A stretch of DNA of 8,941 bases from Clostridia bacterium (lineage in GTDB: Bacteria > Bacillota_A > Clostridia > Lachnospirales > Lachnospiraceae), in assembly GCA_012515365.1 (NCBI GenBank), contig JAAYYM010000001.1, forward strand, positions 1-8,941, read 5' to 3'. A model generated the notes under the pieces. It was given only the letters and a program-made list of their open reading frames with translations. It searched no databases and was not told where the DNA came from. A program made the translations under genes and the position numbers. This document shows positions 1-5,712 of this stretch, piece by piece. Every line of letters starts with the position of its first letter. Position 1 is the stretch's first letter.

Positions 1-158
1 CCGATCGCATCTCTCTCGATCTCAGTCAAGGTTTCTCCACCCGTTTTCTGAGCTGTTTCGACGTTTGCATTCATATCTGAGGGTTCATCTGATGCGCTGT
101 CCGGTGACATGCCATTTAATAAGGCATTGATCTCATCCTGCGATAACATTCCGTCCAT
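1..158 (-). CDS. fliY: FliY flagellar switch protein, N-terminal part only (runs off the window)
   Basis: Only the first 52 codons are inside the window. The start ATG is 4 nt past the fliM stop, with a GGGGG-containing purine stretch about 10 nt upstream; a second in-frame ATG at 149 is less likely. Residues 5-14 (LSQDEINALL) form the EI(D/N)xLL motif that binds phosphorylated CheY in FliM and FliY. A polar linker follows, and the visible part ends in LTEIERDAI, the usual entry into the CheC-like phosphatase domain of FliY. In Firmicutes, FliY sits in the C-ring, takes the place of FliN and dephosphorylates CheY-P. The position directly after fliM supports FliY over a second FliM. The CheC-like domain and the C-terminal SpoA/FliN domain would lie outside the window and cannot be checked. 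Confidence 0.88.
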   Translation of the reverse strand, partial: MDGMLSQDEINALLNGMSPDSASDEPSDMNANVETAQKTGGETLTEIERDAI

Positions 159-162
159 TGTC

Positions 163-1143
163 TCATTCCCCCTCTCTCAAAACTGATGTAATCCTTACCG
201 CGTACGCTTCCTTGGAGGCGCCGGGCAAAGCCTTAAATTTTCTAATATTTCCGACGTATACACTTAACTCGTTATCAACTTTTGAACCTAATTTAATGAT
301 ATCTCCAACCTGCAGATTAATAAAGTCATTAACCGATACGGAACTTGTTCCAAGCACTGCCTTGATTGGCATATCTACTTTTCGGATCAACGTTTCGATA
401 TGATCCTGATATTCTTCTTCCGTAACTTCCTGCATAGTAGAAAACCAATACTTTGTATTCAGCTTATCCATGATACTCTCTAACGTAAAGTACGGAAGAC
501 AGATGTTCATCAAACCTTCTACATCTCCGATTTTCATATTGACTGTTACGATAGAAATCATTTCTGTCGGAGCAATGATCTGAGCAAACTGAGGATTTGT
601 TTCAATTCTCTCAAGCACCGGATTGATCGCTACTACATTCTTCCAGGGTTCACGTAAAAGCTGTACACAGGTCGTCATGATCTTTTCGATAATTGATAAT
701 TCAATTTCTGAGAAATCACGGCTTTTTTCCAGTGGATTCCCCTGGCCTCCAAGCATTCTGTCAATCATGGCAAAGCCAAGATTTGCGGCAAGTTCGACTA
801 ATATATTACCTCCCAGTGGAAGGAAATTAACAATTCCTAACAGAACCGGATTTGCCAAAGCCGTCTGAAACTCTGAAAAAGTAACTGCTTCTGAGTTCAC
901 AACATTGACCTGTATGTTTTTTCTTAGGTACACCGGTAAATTGGTGGATAACAATCTGCAATAGTGTTCAAATATAATTTCCAATGTACGTAAATGATCT
1001 TTTGAAAATTTCGCAGGACGTTTAAAGTCATAATTTTTAGTAATTACTTCATCGCCCGAGCCATAATCATCTGCGTCCAATTCACCGGAACTGAGCGCCT
1101 GGAGCAAACTGTCTATCTCATTTTGTGAGAGCACCTCACTCAT
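163..1143 (-). CDS. fliM: Flagellar motor switch protein FliM
   Basis: The product is 326 residues, the normal length for FliM. It forms the middle of the C-ring, binds CheY-P and reverses motor rotation. Residues 1-20 carry the CheY-P-binding motif (NEIDSLLQAL at 8-17). The CheC-like middle domain spans about 40-230 and contains the conserved LGGQG loop at 131-135, part of the GGxG region that contacts FliG. A SpoA/FliN-like C-terminal domain spans about 252-324. The ATG has a GGAGG 9 nt upstream. The gene lies 36 nt after fliL and 4 nt before fliY, so the three are almost certainly co-transcribed. No truncation or missing key region was seen. Confidence 0.97.
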   Translation of the reverse strand: MSEVLSQNEIDSLLQALSSGELDADDYGSGDEVITKNYDFKRPAKFSKDHLRTLEIIFEHYCRLLSTNLPVYLRKNIQVNVVNSEAVTFSEFQTALANPVLLGIVNFLPLGGNILVELAANLGFAMIDRMLGGQGNPLEKSRDFSEIELSIIEKIMTTCVQLLREPWKNVVAINPVLERIETNPQFAQIIAPTEMISIVTVNMKIGDVEGLMNICLPYFTLESIMDKLNTKYWFSTMQEVTEEEYQDHIETLIRKVDMPIKAVLGTSSVSVNDFINLQVGDIIKLGSKVDNELSVYVGNIRKFKALPGASKEAYAVRITSVLREGE

Positions 1144-1179
1144 GCCGCTTCACCTCCGCTGTCTTTTTCTTTCTATATG

Positions 1180-1704
1180 TTACTGGAAGTTGATGTTTCT
1201 AAAGGAAACATCAAATACAAACTGTGAATCGAACATTTGCTGGATACGACTCAGTATATCATCCTGTATCATGCGCAGATTGCTTTCTGCCTCCTCCTTT
1301 GTGTAAGAGCCAAAAGCATCAATCACTTCGCTCTTGATCAAACTTTCATTGGTAGATAACATAGGTTTGAATTCTTTGTATTTTTTATCTTTTTTATTAA
1401 CTGACAAAGAGACTTCAACGATGGCATAATGACTTTCTCCATCTGCTCCATTTTTAAGTCCGATCGTCATAGAATCAGCGATATCATATACTTCCGTATC
1501 TTCAATAGAGACCTCTGTATTCTCAGCAGCAGCATCCTTATTGCCCTGATCTCCTACTTCGAGATTCAGGATTGTTGCAATGTCATTAACCAATGCTACT
1601 GTTTTCTGATTGGCAGAAATTGTACTGAACATAATGATGCCCGTCAAAATCAAATTAACGACCAGTAATGCTAATATCAGAACAGTTAACAGATTCTTTT
1701 TCAA
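1180..1704 (-). CDS. fliL: Flagellar basal body-associated protein FliL
   Basis: The product is 174 residues with one N-terminal membrane segment (about 5-28, LLTVLILALLVVNLILTG) and a charged linker rich in E and D (about 50-75). The C-terminal domain (about 76-174) matches the FliL layout: a strand-rich start (SHYAIVEVSL), a helix with the region KSEVIDAFGSYTKEEA, and the terminal FDVSFRNINFQ. FliL surrounds the stator units at the inner membrane and supports torque or stator stability; its periplasmic-side domain is stomatin-like. The start codon is TTG, chosen because a perfect AGGAGG lies 8 nt upstream and the signal-anchor begins right after it. It sits 24 nt after motB and 36 nt before fliM. 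Sequence conservation in this family is low, so the call rests on topology, C-terminal pattern and position. Confidence 0.9.
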   Translation of the reverse strand: MKKNLLTVLILALLVVNLILTGIIMFSTISANQKTVALVNDIATILNLEVGDQGNKDAAAENTEVSIEDTEVYDIADSMTIGLKNGADGESHYAIVEVSLSVNKKDKKYKEFKPMLSTNESLIKSEVIDAFGSYTKEEAESNLRMIQDDILSRIQQMFDSQFVFDVSFRNINFQ

Positions 1705-1728
1705 ATTTGTATCCTCCTGCCATAATCA

Positions 1729-2523
1729 TTAATAGGTGCTGAGTGTATGGTAAATCTTAATTTCAACCCTTCGGTTTTTGGAACGTCCCTCAGGTGTTGA
1801 GTTATCTGCTACAGGAACATATTCTCCGCGTCCTGCATGTTTTAACATTGCAGGTTCCAGATTTGTCGTCTCGAGTAAGTATTTAAAAACTGCCAATGCT
1901 CTCGCACTGGAAAGCTCATTGTTATCTTCAAATTTAGAGTTGTGAATAGGAACATTGTCTGTATGACCTTCTATTTCAATCAAGCTGTCTCCATACCGCT
2001 GTAAGATAACCCCGACTTTATCAATGATCGGCTTTGCTTCTTCTCTCACCTCGGCACTTCCGGAGTTAAATAAAAGTGCTCCGTTTAACGTTAAAAGAAC
2101 ATACTGTGAAGTGAAATCAATATCCACTTCTTTATCAAGCTTCTCTTCTTTGGCTGCTTCTTCTACTTTCTCAGCCAATTGCTCTGACTCCTGATATTGT
2201 TCCTCTTCTACTTTTTCAAACTCATCCTTTGTGTCCGTTTTCTCGGAAGCATATCCCATGGTAGTCATGTACTGCTCAAGTTCGTTCAACTGGCTGACTC
2301 CATTGCTGACGAGTATTCCATCACCAATTGCCGTTGCCCCTCCTGAAAAAATACTGAAATTCTGTGTAAAAGATGCTGCGATTAATTCAAATTTCTGAGC
2401 ATCTACTGTTGACATAGAAAAAAGCAAGACGAAAAAACAAAGTAGCAGATTCATCAGATCAGAAAAGGTATTCATCCATGCTGCACCGGGCTTGACCTCA
2501 TCCGGTTTTCTTTTCACTGCCAC
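1729..2523 (-). CDS. motB: Flagellar motor stator protein MotB
   Basis: The product is 264 residues. The N-terminal plug/TM region has the MotB signature: W16, then SDLMNLLLCFFVLLFSMS at 21-38, with D22 the expected ion-carrying aspartate. An acidic, coiled-coil-like linker (about 93-135, many E and K) follows. The OmpA/MotB peptidoglycan-binding domain spans about 143-258, with GHTDNVPI at 186-193 and NRRVEIKI at 250-257. MotB anchors the MotA5MotB2 stator to the cell wall and conducts ions with MotA. The start is GTG, directly abutting the motA TAG stop with no gap, and is preceded by GGAGGTGAGG; this suggests translational coupling. A second in-frame GTG two codons later cannot be excluded. 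Whether the ion is H+ or Na+ cannot be told from the sequence with confidence. Confidence 0.97.
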   Translation of the reverse strand: MAVKRKPDEVKPGAAWMNTFSDLMNLLLCFFVLLFSMSTVDAQKFELIAASFTQNFSIFSGGATAIGDGILVSNGVSQLNELEQYMTTMGYASEKTDTKDEFEKVEEEQYQESEQLAEKVEEAAKEEKLDKEVDIDFTSQYVLLTLNGALLFNSGSAEVREEAKPIIDKVGVILQRYGDSLIEIEGHTDNVPIHNSKFEDNNELSSARALAVFKYLLETTNLEPAMLKHAGRGEYVPVADNSTPEGRSKNRRVEIKIYHTLSTY

Positions 2524-3318
2524 CTATTCCTCACCTCCGCCTTCTTTGTTGATATCGTTGCGTTCATTTGGTGATAGGAAAGATTTTAATTTTTCTTCAA
2601 TTACACGCGGATTCTCTCCGGCCTGAATTGAAAGAAGTCCTTCAATGATGATTTCTTTTACTACCATTTCGGATTCATTATTTGCTTTCAATTTTGTGCT
2701 TGCCGGGATTGCGATCCAGTTTGCAAGCAAAGATCCATATAAAGTTGTAATCAGCGCTACAGACATACTAGGGCCGATTGTAGAAGCATCTTCCATGTTT
2801 TGAAGCATATTAATTAGTCCTACTAAGGTTCCAACCATTCCCCATGCAGGACCCATCGAAGCGATATTATCCCAAAATCCAATATTTGTTTTGTGACGAC
2901 TTTCGATACTGAGCATCTCTGTCTCCAAAATCCCACGAACCAGATCAGGATCTGTACCATCAACAATCAGCATGATACCTTTTTGTAAAAAAGTATCATT
3001 TAATTCTCCAGCTGCCTCTTCTAACGACAGCAAGCCTTCTTTTCTGGCCACATTTGACAATTCTATTATTTTTTGAATGATACCGGTAGTGTTTAATGAG
3101 GGGGCTTTGAATATTAAGGTAAAACTCTTTAGTCCCTTTATGTAGTCTTTCATTGAACATCCTGCCATTACTGAGCAAAATGTACCACCGATTGTTATCA
3201 GAACAGATTTAAAATCATAGAAGTTAATTAATGCTGCAAATCCATCGTCGCCTGTGCAGATTGCCATAATAACCAGTACACAGCACACGATTATTCCTAA
3301 CAATGATGCTATATCCAT
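2524..3318 (-). CDS. motA: Flagellar motor stator protein MotA
   Basis: The product is 264 residues from the chosen ATG. Four membrane segments are visible at about 4-20, 35-52, 153-172 and 183-203. The cytoplasmic loop holds ARKEGLLSLE (91-100), where R92 and E100 match the spacing of the E. coli R90/E98 pair that works against FliG. MGPAWGMVGTLVGLI (155-169) carries the conserved proline (P157) near the ion path. The ATG at 3318 is preferred over the in-frame GTG at 3327: AGGTGG is 5 nt upstream of the ATG, and MDIASLLG is the usual clostridial MotA beginning. It follows flbD by 13 nt and abuts motB exactly, giving a stator gene pair inside the flagellar cluster. Confidence 0.97.
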   Translation of the reverse strand: MDIASLLGIIVCCVLVIMAICTGDDGFAALINFYDFKSVLITIGGTFCSVMAGCSMKDYIKGLKSFTLIFKAPSLNTTGIIQKIIELSNVARKEGLLSLEEAAGELNDTFLQKGIMLIVDGTDPDLVRGILETEMLSIESRHKTNIGFWDNIASMGPAWGMVGTLVGLINMLQNMEDASTIGPSMSVALITTLYGSLLANWIAIPASTKLKANNESEMVVKEIIIEGLLSIQAGENPRVIEEKLKSFLSPNERNDINKEGGGEE

Positions 3319-3331
3319 AACTCCCACCTAC

Positions 3332-3547
3332 CTAATTCGCATAAATATCCCTTTTATACGATTTTACTAGATTTTTCACTTCTTGTCTACGTTCTTTTAC
3401 AATTATTTTTTTGCCGTTTGTAAATGAAATTACCGTATCTGGCGTTTCTTCTACGGTTTCTATGAGATCAGCATTAATTAGAATAGGGGAACCATTTAGC
3501 TTTGTTACTTCTATCGTATTTATCACTCCCGATCTTTTGTTTTTCAT
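3332..3547 (-). CDS. flbD: FlbD/SwrD-family small flagellar protein
   Basis: The small protein has the FlbD-family core IEVTKLNGSPILINADLIE (12-30), then VEETPDTVISFTNGKKIIV (32-50) and a basic C-terminal tail. The B. subtilis homologue SwrD (YlzI) lies between flgE and fliL and raises flagellar power; its position here, next to motA, fits a stator-related role. The coordinates use the ATG, giving 71 residues, but the start is doubtful. That ATG has only a weak purine stretch upstream, whereas a GGGAG lies 8 nt before codon 11. Most homologues begin M-I-E-V-T at exactly that point; here the codon is ACG, one base from ATG. The first ten residues may therefore be a recent extension or untranslated leader. 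A GTG at codon 8 overlaps the GGGAG and is unlikely. This is the first gene after the predicted sigma-A promoter. Confidence 0.88.
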   Translation of the reverse strand: MKNKRSGVINTIEVTKLNGSPILINADLIETVEETPDTVISFTNGKKIIVKERRQEVKNLVKSYKRDIYAN

Positions 3548-3583
3548 TTACTGCTTTTTGATAGATATGTAATAACGAAATTT

Positions 3584-3612
3584 ATTATATCATATTGTTA
3601 ATGATAAATCAA
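3584..3612 (-). promoter_or_regulatory. Sigma-A promoter for flbD-motAB-fliLM-fliY
   Basis: On the minus strand, a -35 TTGATT (3612-3607) is followed by a 17-nt spacer and a perfect -10 TATAAT (3589-3584). A TGA directly before the -10 makes it an extended -10 (TG-N-TATAAT). Transcription would start near 3577, about 30 nt before the flbD ATG. It lies downstream of the terminator behind flgE, so it can drive the stator/switch genes independently of the hook genes. No sigma-28-like TAAA/CCGATAT pair was seen here. Confidence 0.78.
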
Positions 3613-3654
3613 AGTTGTGGGGAGGATTTTGTGAGTGGGTTTAGTTTATCGAGC

Positions 3655-3731
3655 GATTTTGCAAGTATACACAAAAACGTTCGTCGAGGACGTTTTGGCT
3701 CCTCTCTTTTTTTGTGTATACTTGCAAAATC
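3655..3731 (+). repeat. 77-nt palindromic structured repeat, copy 1
   Basis: Its outer arms are a perfect 23-bp inverted repeat (3655-3677 and 3709-3731). Inside is a second hairpin, AAAACGTTC / GGACGTTTT (3674-3682 and 3688-3696), with a GTCGA loop and one T.G pair. A one-sided pyrimidine stretch with CTCCTC (3699-3704) lies between the two stems. The A and T runs can pair in either the inner or the outer stem. Copy 2 on the other strand matches it at 59 of 77 positions with identical length and layout. The conserved parts are the arm tips, the inner hairpin and CTCCTC; the variable part is the middle of the outer stem. I do not recognise the family. Confidence 0.9.
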
Positions 3732-3756
3732 TTTGATTTAGGTTGTGGAGGGGTGG
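3707..3756 (+). repeat. Imperfect direct repeat, unit A (arm of copy 1 plus flank)
   Basis: This 50-bp stretch covers the right arm of structured repeat copy 1 and the next 25 bp, ending in TTGTGGAGGGGTGG. It recurs about 107 bp downstream with 5 mismatches and two small indels. A shorter relative of its G-rich end (TTGTGGGGAGG) also lies before copy 1 at 3615-3625. Confidence 0.75.
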
Positions 3757-3761
3757 TTGTA

Positions 3762-3798
3762 CGAAATGTAGGGGTGGGGATGGGCTCGAAATGTAGGG
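3762..3798 (+). repeat. Short tandem repeat, 25-bp period, in a G-rich tract
   Basis: CGAAATGTAGGG occurs twice (3762-3773 and 3787-3798) with a 25-bp period. The spacer GTGGGGATGGGCT and the sequence after unit two (AAGTGGGGGG) are both G-rich. The plus strand carries G-tracts at 3771-3774, 3776-3779, 3782-3784, 3796-3798 and 3803-3808. This could permit a G-quadruplex with one long loop on the strand that is template for the flagellar genes. Confidence 0.6.
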
Positions 3799-3815
3799 AA
3801 GTGGGGGGATCTCGC

Positions 3816-3864
3816 TTTTCTTGTGTACTTGTAATATCTTTGTTTGAGGTTGTGGAGGGGTTGG
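3816..3864 (+). repeat. Imperfect direct repeat, unit B (degenerate half copy)
   Basis: It matches unit A at 3707-3756: TTTTCTTGTG, TACTTG, ATATCTTTG, GAGGTTGTGGAGGGG. Only the right-arm side of the structured repeat is present; no left arm or inner hairpin is found next to it, so it appears to be a decayed half copy. A 9-bp inverted repeat encloses it: GGGGGGATC at 3803-3811 and GATCCCCCC at 3866-3874. Confidence 0.7.
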
Positions 3865-3941
3865 CGATCCCCCCTTCTTTGCAGGTTTTCGAAACTTTGA
3901 TTGAAGTAGACGGATCTTGGGAGATGGGGGATAGGGCAGGC

Positions 3942-4073
3942 AATTGTGAAACTCAAAATTCTAGAAACAGATTTCAGGACTTCACACAAAATAAGTGAGG
4001 AGTCAAAACGTTCTCGACGAACGTTTTTGTGTGAAATCCTGAAATCGCCCAACAATAAAATTGTTTCACAATT
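3942..4073. repeat. 11-bp inverted repeat bracketing structured repeat copy 2
   Basis: AATTGTGAAAC (3942-3952) and GTTTCACAATT (4063-4073) are perfect inverted repeats placed 17 nt before and 16 nt after copy 2. Together they make a nested palindrome. A smaller hairpin, AACAAT-AAA-ATTGTT (4051-4065), overlaps the right member. Confidence 0.7.
3970..4046 (-). repeat. 77-nt palindromic structured repeat, copy 2 (inverted)
   Basis: Read on the minus strand this copy has the same layout as copy 1. The outer arms are 22 bp (4046-4025 with 3991-3970), with one U.G pair if transcribed. The inner hairpin AAAACGTTC / GAACGTTTT is perfect at 9 bp with loop GTCGA, followed by CTCCTC (4002-3997). A 20-bp block (4013-4032) is identical to copy 1 at 3669-3688. 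All seven outer-stem base pairs that differ from copy 1 have changed on both sides, so the fold is conserved and not just the sequence. Read in operon direction this copy is sense, about 40 nt beyond the flgE terminator; copy 1 is antisense. Confidence 0.9.
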
Positions 4074-4086
4074 ACCGGAAACCCAC

Positions 4087-4128
4087 AAAAAAAGACAGGC
4101 ATTCCGAATATATTCGAAACACCTGCCC
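4087..4128 (-). terminator. Intrinsic terminator after flgE
   Basis: On the minus strand, two 17-nt arms (4127-4111 and 4110-4094) pair along their whole length if G.U pairs are allowed. The outer part is GGCAGG with CCTGTC; near the tip, CGAA-TATA-TTCG closes the loop. Seven T residues follow directly (4093-4087). The hairpin begins 23 nt after the flgE stop. The plus strand has no T-run after the stem, so termination should act only on the hook-gene transcript. Read-through would be needed to connect the two halves of the cluster. Confidence 0.88.
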
Positions 4129-4150
4129 CTAACTCTATTATTTTAAGTTA

Positions 4151-5632
4151 TTAACGTTTCAGGTTAACCAGTTCTTCAATCATTGTATCTGATACAGTGA
4201 TGATACGGCTGTTTGCCTGGAATCCACGCTGTGTAGTGATCATTTCTGTAAATTCTGAAGAAAGATCTACGTTGGACATTTCCAGCACGCCTGAAGAAAT
4301 GCTTCCGCTCTCAGCTGTTACATCTTCACCGATTCCATCGAATGCACCGGAGTTCTGTGTCGTTCTGTATAAGTTTTCACCTGCTTTTTCAAGACCTGAA
4401 GGATTTGCAAAGCTTGCAACTGCGATCTGTCCGAGCAGCTTCTTAGTTCCGTTGTCATAAGAGGCGTAAATTTTACCATCTGTCTGAATCGCAACACCTG
4501 ACATTTTACCGATTCTTCTGCCGGCATACTGTCCGTCATAGTCACCGCTTGTTGCCTTAACGGTAGAAGCTCCTTTATTATCAACTCTTGTCGATGTACG
4601 CATACTGATTTCAATCTTGTCAGCAAAGTTATCATAGGTTGCTTCGTTAAAGTCCATTGTAATCCTGTTATCTGTATTTGGATCACTATTGATCCATGTA
4701 CCGCCTGTCGGATCTGTTAATGGGTCATAATTAAGTGAATATCCTGAGTATGCACCATCAGAAGTGTTATATCTGATATAAAGATTTTCTGATCCTGCAG
4801 CACTTGTTGCTTCATTGACCGTAACAATTTGATCCAGATCTACACCATATATTTCTGTCAAAGATTTCGGTTCCAGTTTTCCAGTCTGTGGATTACGCAC
4901 GTCTGTCAGAACGTCTGTCAGCTCCATACGATATGTGCCATCCGGCAGATCCACCTTATCTGTTCCATCATATACATAATCATAGATGGCATATTTTGCT
5001 GTATAGCTGTATCCAAGGTTATCATAGAAAGAAAGTGCAACAATCTGTCCGTCATCCGAAGCAACACCTGTTGAATTCTTATCCACAATACCTGATATGT
5101 ATGCCTGTGTCGTTGCTTCCGGAGAAGATGTCATGTTTTCTGCTGACATAATCTTCAATGCGGATACAGTATCTTTTTTGATGGTTCCGGGCTCAGTCTT
5201 ATCCTCCTGCCATCCCATAACAGTATAACCGTTTGTCGTCATGGCCAGATTGCCCATACCGTCTACATAAAAAGCACCGGCTCTTGTAAAATAATTCTCA
5301 TTACCATTACTTACGACAAAGAATGAATCTCCTGTGATACGTAAGTCAAATGGATTTCCTGTTGTTTGTGTTGATCCTGATGTAGCGATGGATGTATTGA
5401 TTGCTCCGCCCACAACTCCAAGACCGATCTGTTTTGCATTGACACCACCACGTCCCGTAGCTGCGTTCGCTCCGGATGCGCTTTGTGTAGTCTGATACAT
5501 CAAGTCACTAAATGTCATAGAACTTGATTTGTATGCAACCGTATTAACGTTTGCAATATTATTACCGATAACATCCATTCTTGTCTGGTGCGTTTTAAGT
5601 CCTGATACACCAGAATAAAGTGATCTCATCAT
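4151..5632 (-). CDS. flgE: Flagellar hook protein FlgE
   Basis: The product is 493 residues, the hook subunit. Residues 1-35 carry the rod/hook N-terminal signature (MRSLYSGVSGLKTHQTRMDVIGNNIANVNTVAYK region), with the ANVNT motif at 27-31. GDSFFVV (101-107) and YFTRAGAF (114-121) are the conserved D1-proximal motifs. Variable hook domains occupy about 160-370. The C-terminal helix region ISSGVLEMSNVDLSSEFTEM (445-464) plus TTQRGFQANSR (466-476) completes the coiled-coil core. There are two adjacent ATG codons (5632 and 5629); AAGGAGGT sits about 9 nt upstream of the first. FlgE polymerises under the FlgD cap, with length set by FliK, both encoded just upstream. The central region lacks any obvious insertion. 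The gene is followed by a terminator. Confidence 0.96.
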   Translation of the reverse strand: MMRSLYSGVSGLKTHQTRMDVIGNNIANVNTVAYKSSSMTFSDLMYQTTQSASGANAATGRGGVNAKQIGLGVVGGAINTSIATSGSTQTTGNPFDLRITGDSFFVVSNGNENYFTRAGAFYVDGMGNLAMTTNGYTVMGWQEDKTEPGTIKKDTVSALKIMSAENMTSSPEATTQAYISGIVDKNSTGVASDDGQIVALSFYDNLGYSYTAKYAIYDYVYDGTDKVDLPDGTYRMELTDVLTDVRNPQTGKLEPKSLTEIYGVDLDQIVTVNEATSAAGSENLYIRYNTSDGAYSGYSLNYDPLTDPTGGTWINSDPNTDNRITMDFNEATYDNFADKIEISMRTSTRVDNKGASTVKATSGDYDGQYAGRRIGKMSGVAIQTDGKIYASYDNGTKKLLGQIAVASFANPSGLEKAGENLYRTTQNSGAFDGIGEDVTAESGSISSGVLEMSNVDLSSEFTEMITTQRGFQANSRIITVSDTMIEELVNLKR

Positions 5633-5666
5633 AATGAAATGACCTCCTTAGCTTTTTTTGATGAAT

Positions 5667-5690
5667 GATTCTCTCTGTCATTCGAGAATC
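5667..5690 (-). other. Small hairpin in the flgE leader
   Basis: The 80-nt gap before flgE contains a perfect 7-bp inverted repeat, GATTCTC / GAGAATC, with a 10-nt loop. On the minus strand it is followed by an A-run rather than a T-run, so it is not a terminator. It may affect mRNA processing or stability ahead of the strong flgE ribosome binding site; no direct evidence. Confidence 0.45.
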
Positions 5691-5712
5691 TATAGCTTCC
5701 ATAAAGGTCCGG

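Larger units (their letters stand above)
3548..4150. other. 603-bp non-coding repeat island between flgE and flbD
   Basis: In B. subtilis and many clostridia, flgE is followed closely by the flbD/swrD gene. Here 603 bp separate them and contain no credible gene. In operon direction the island holds the flgE terminator, an 11-bp inverted repeat pair, structured repeat copy 2, a G-rich (plus strand) core with degenerate repeat copies, structured repeat copy 1, and the sigma-A promoter for flbD. Several open frames of 66-116 codons cross it in different frames, but they overlap one another, run through the palindromes and resemble no known protein. The composition (many GGGG runs on the plus strand) differs sharply from the flanking genes, consistent with acquired sequence. 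Confidence 0.8.

Noticed and set aside
3558..3588. Plus-strand TTGATA...TATTAT that could transcribe repeat copy 1
   Set aside because: The spacer is 19 nt and the -10 is poor; AT-richness explains it. The minus-strand promoter in the same place is far better.
3655..4046. CRISPR array, retron RNA or insertion-sequence ends
   Set aside because: Only two inverted copies, no spacers, no reverse transcriptase, transposase or recombinase gene in the window.
3641..4146. Several open frames of 66-116 codons on both strands in the flgE-flbD island
   Set aside because: They overlap each other, run through the palindromes and G-rich repeats, lack convincing ribosome binding sites and resemble no known protein.
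5651..5690. Terminator between the TIGR02530-type gene and flgE
   Set aside because: The 7-bp hairpin is followed by an A-run, not a T-run, in the direction of transcription.
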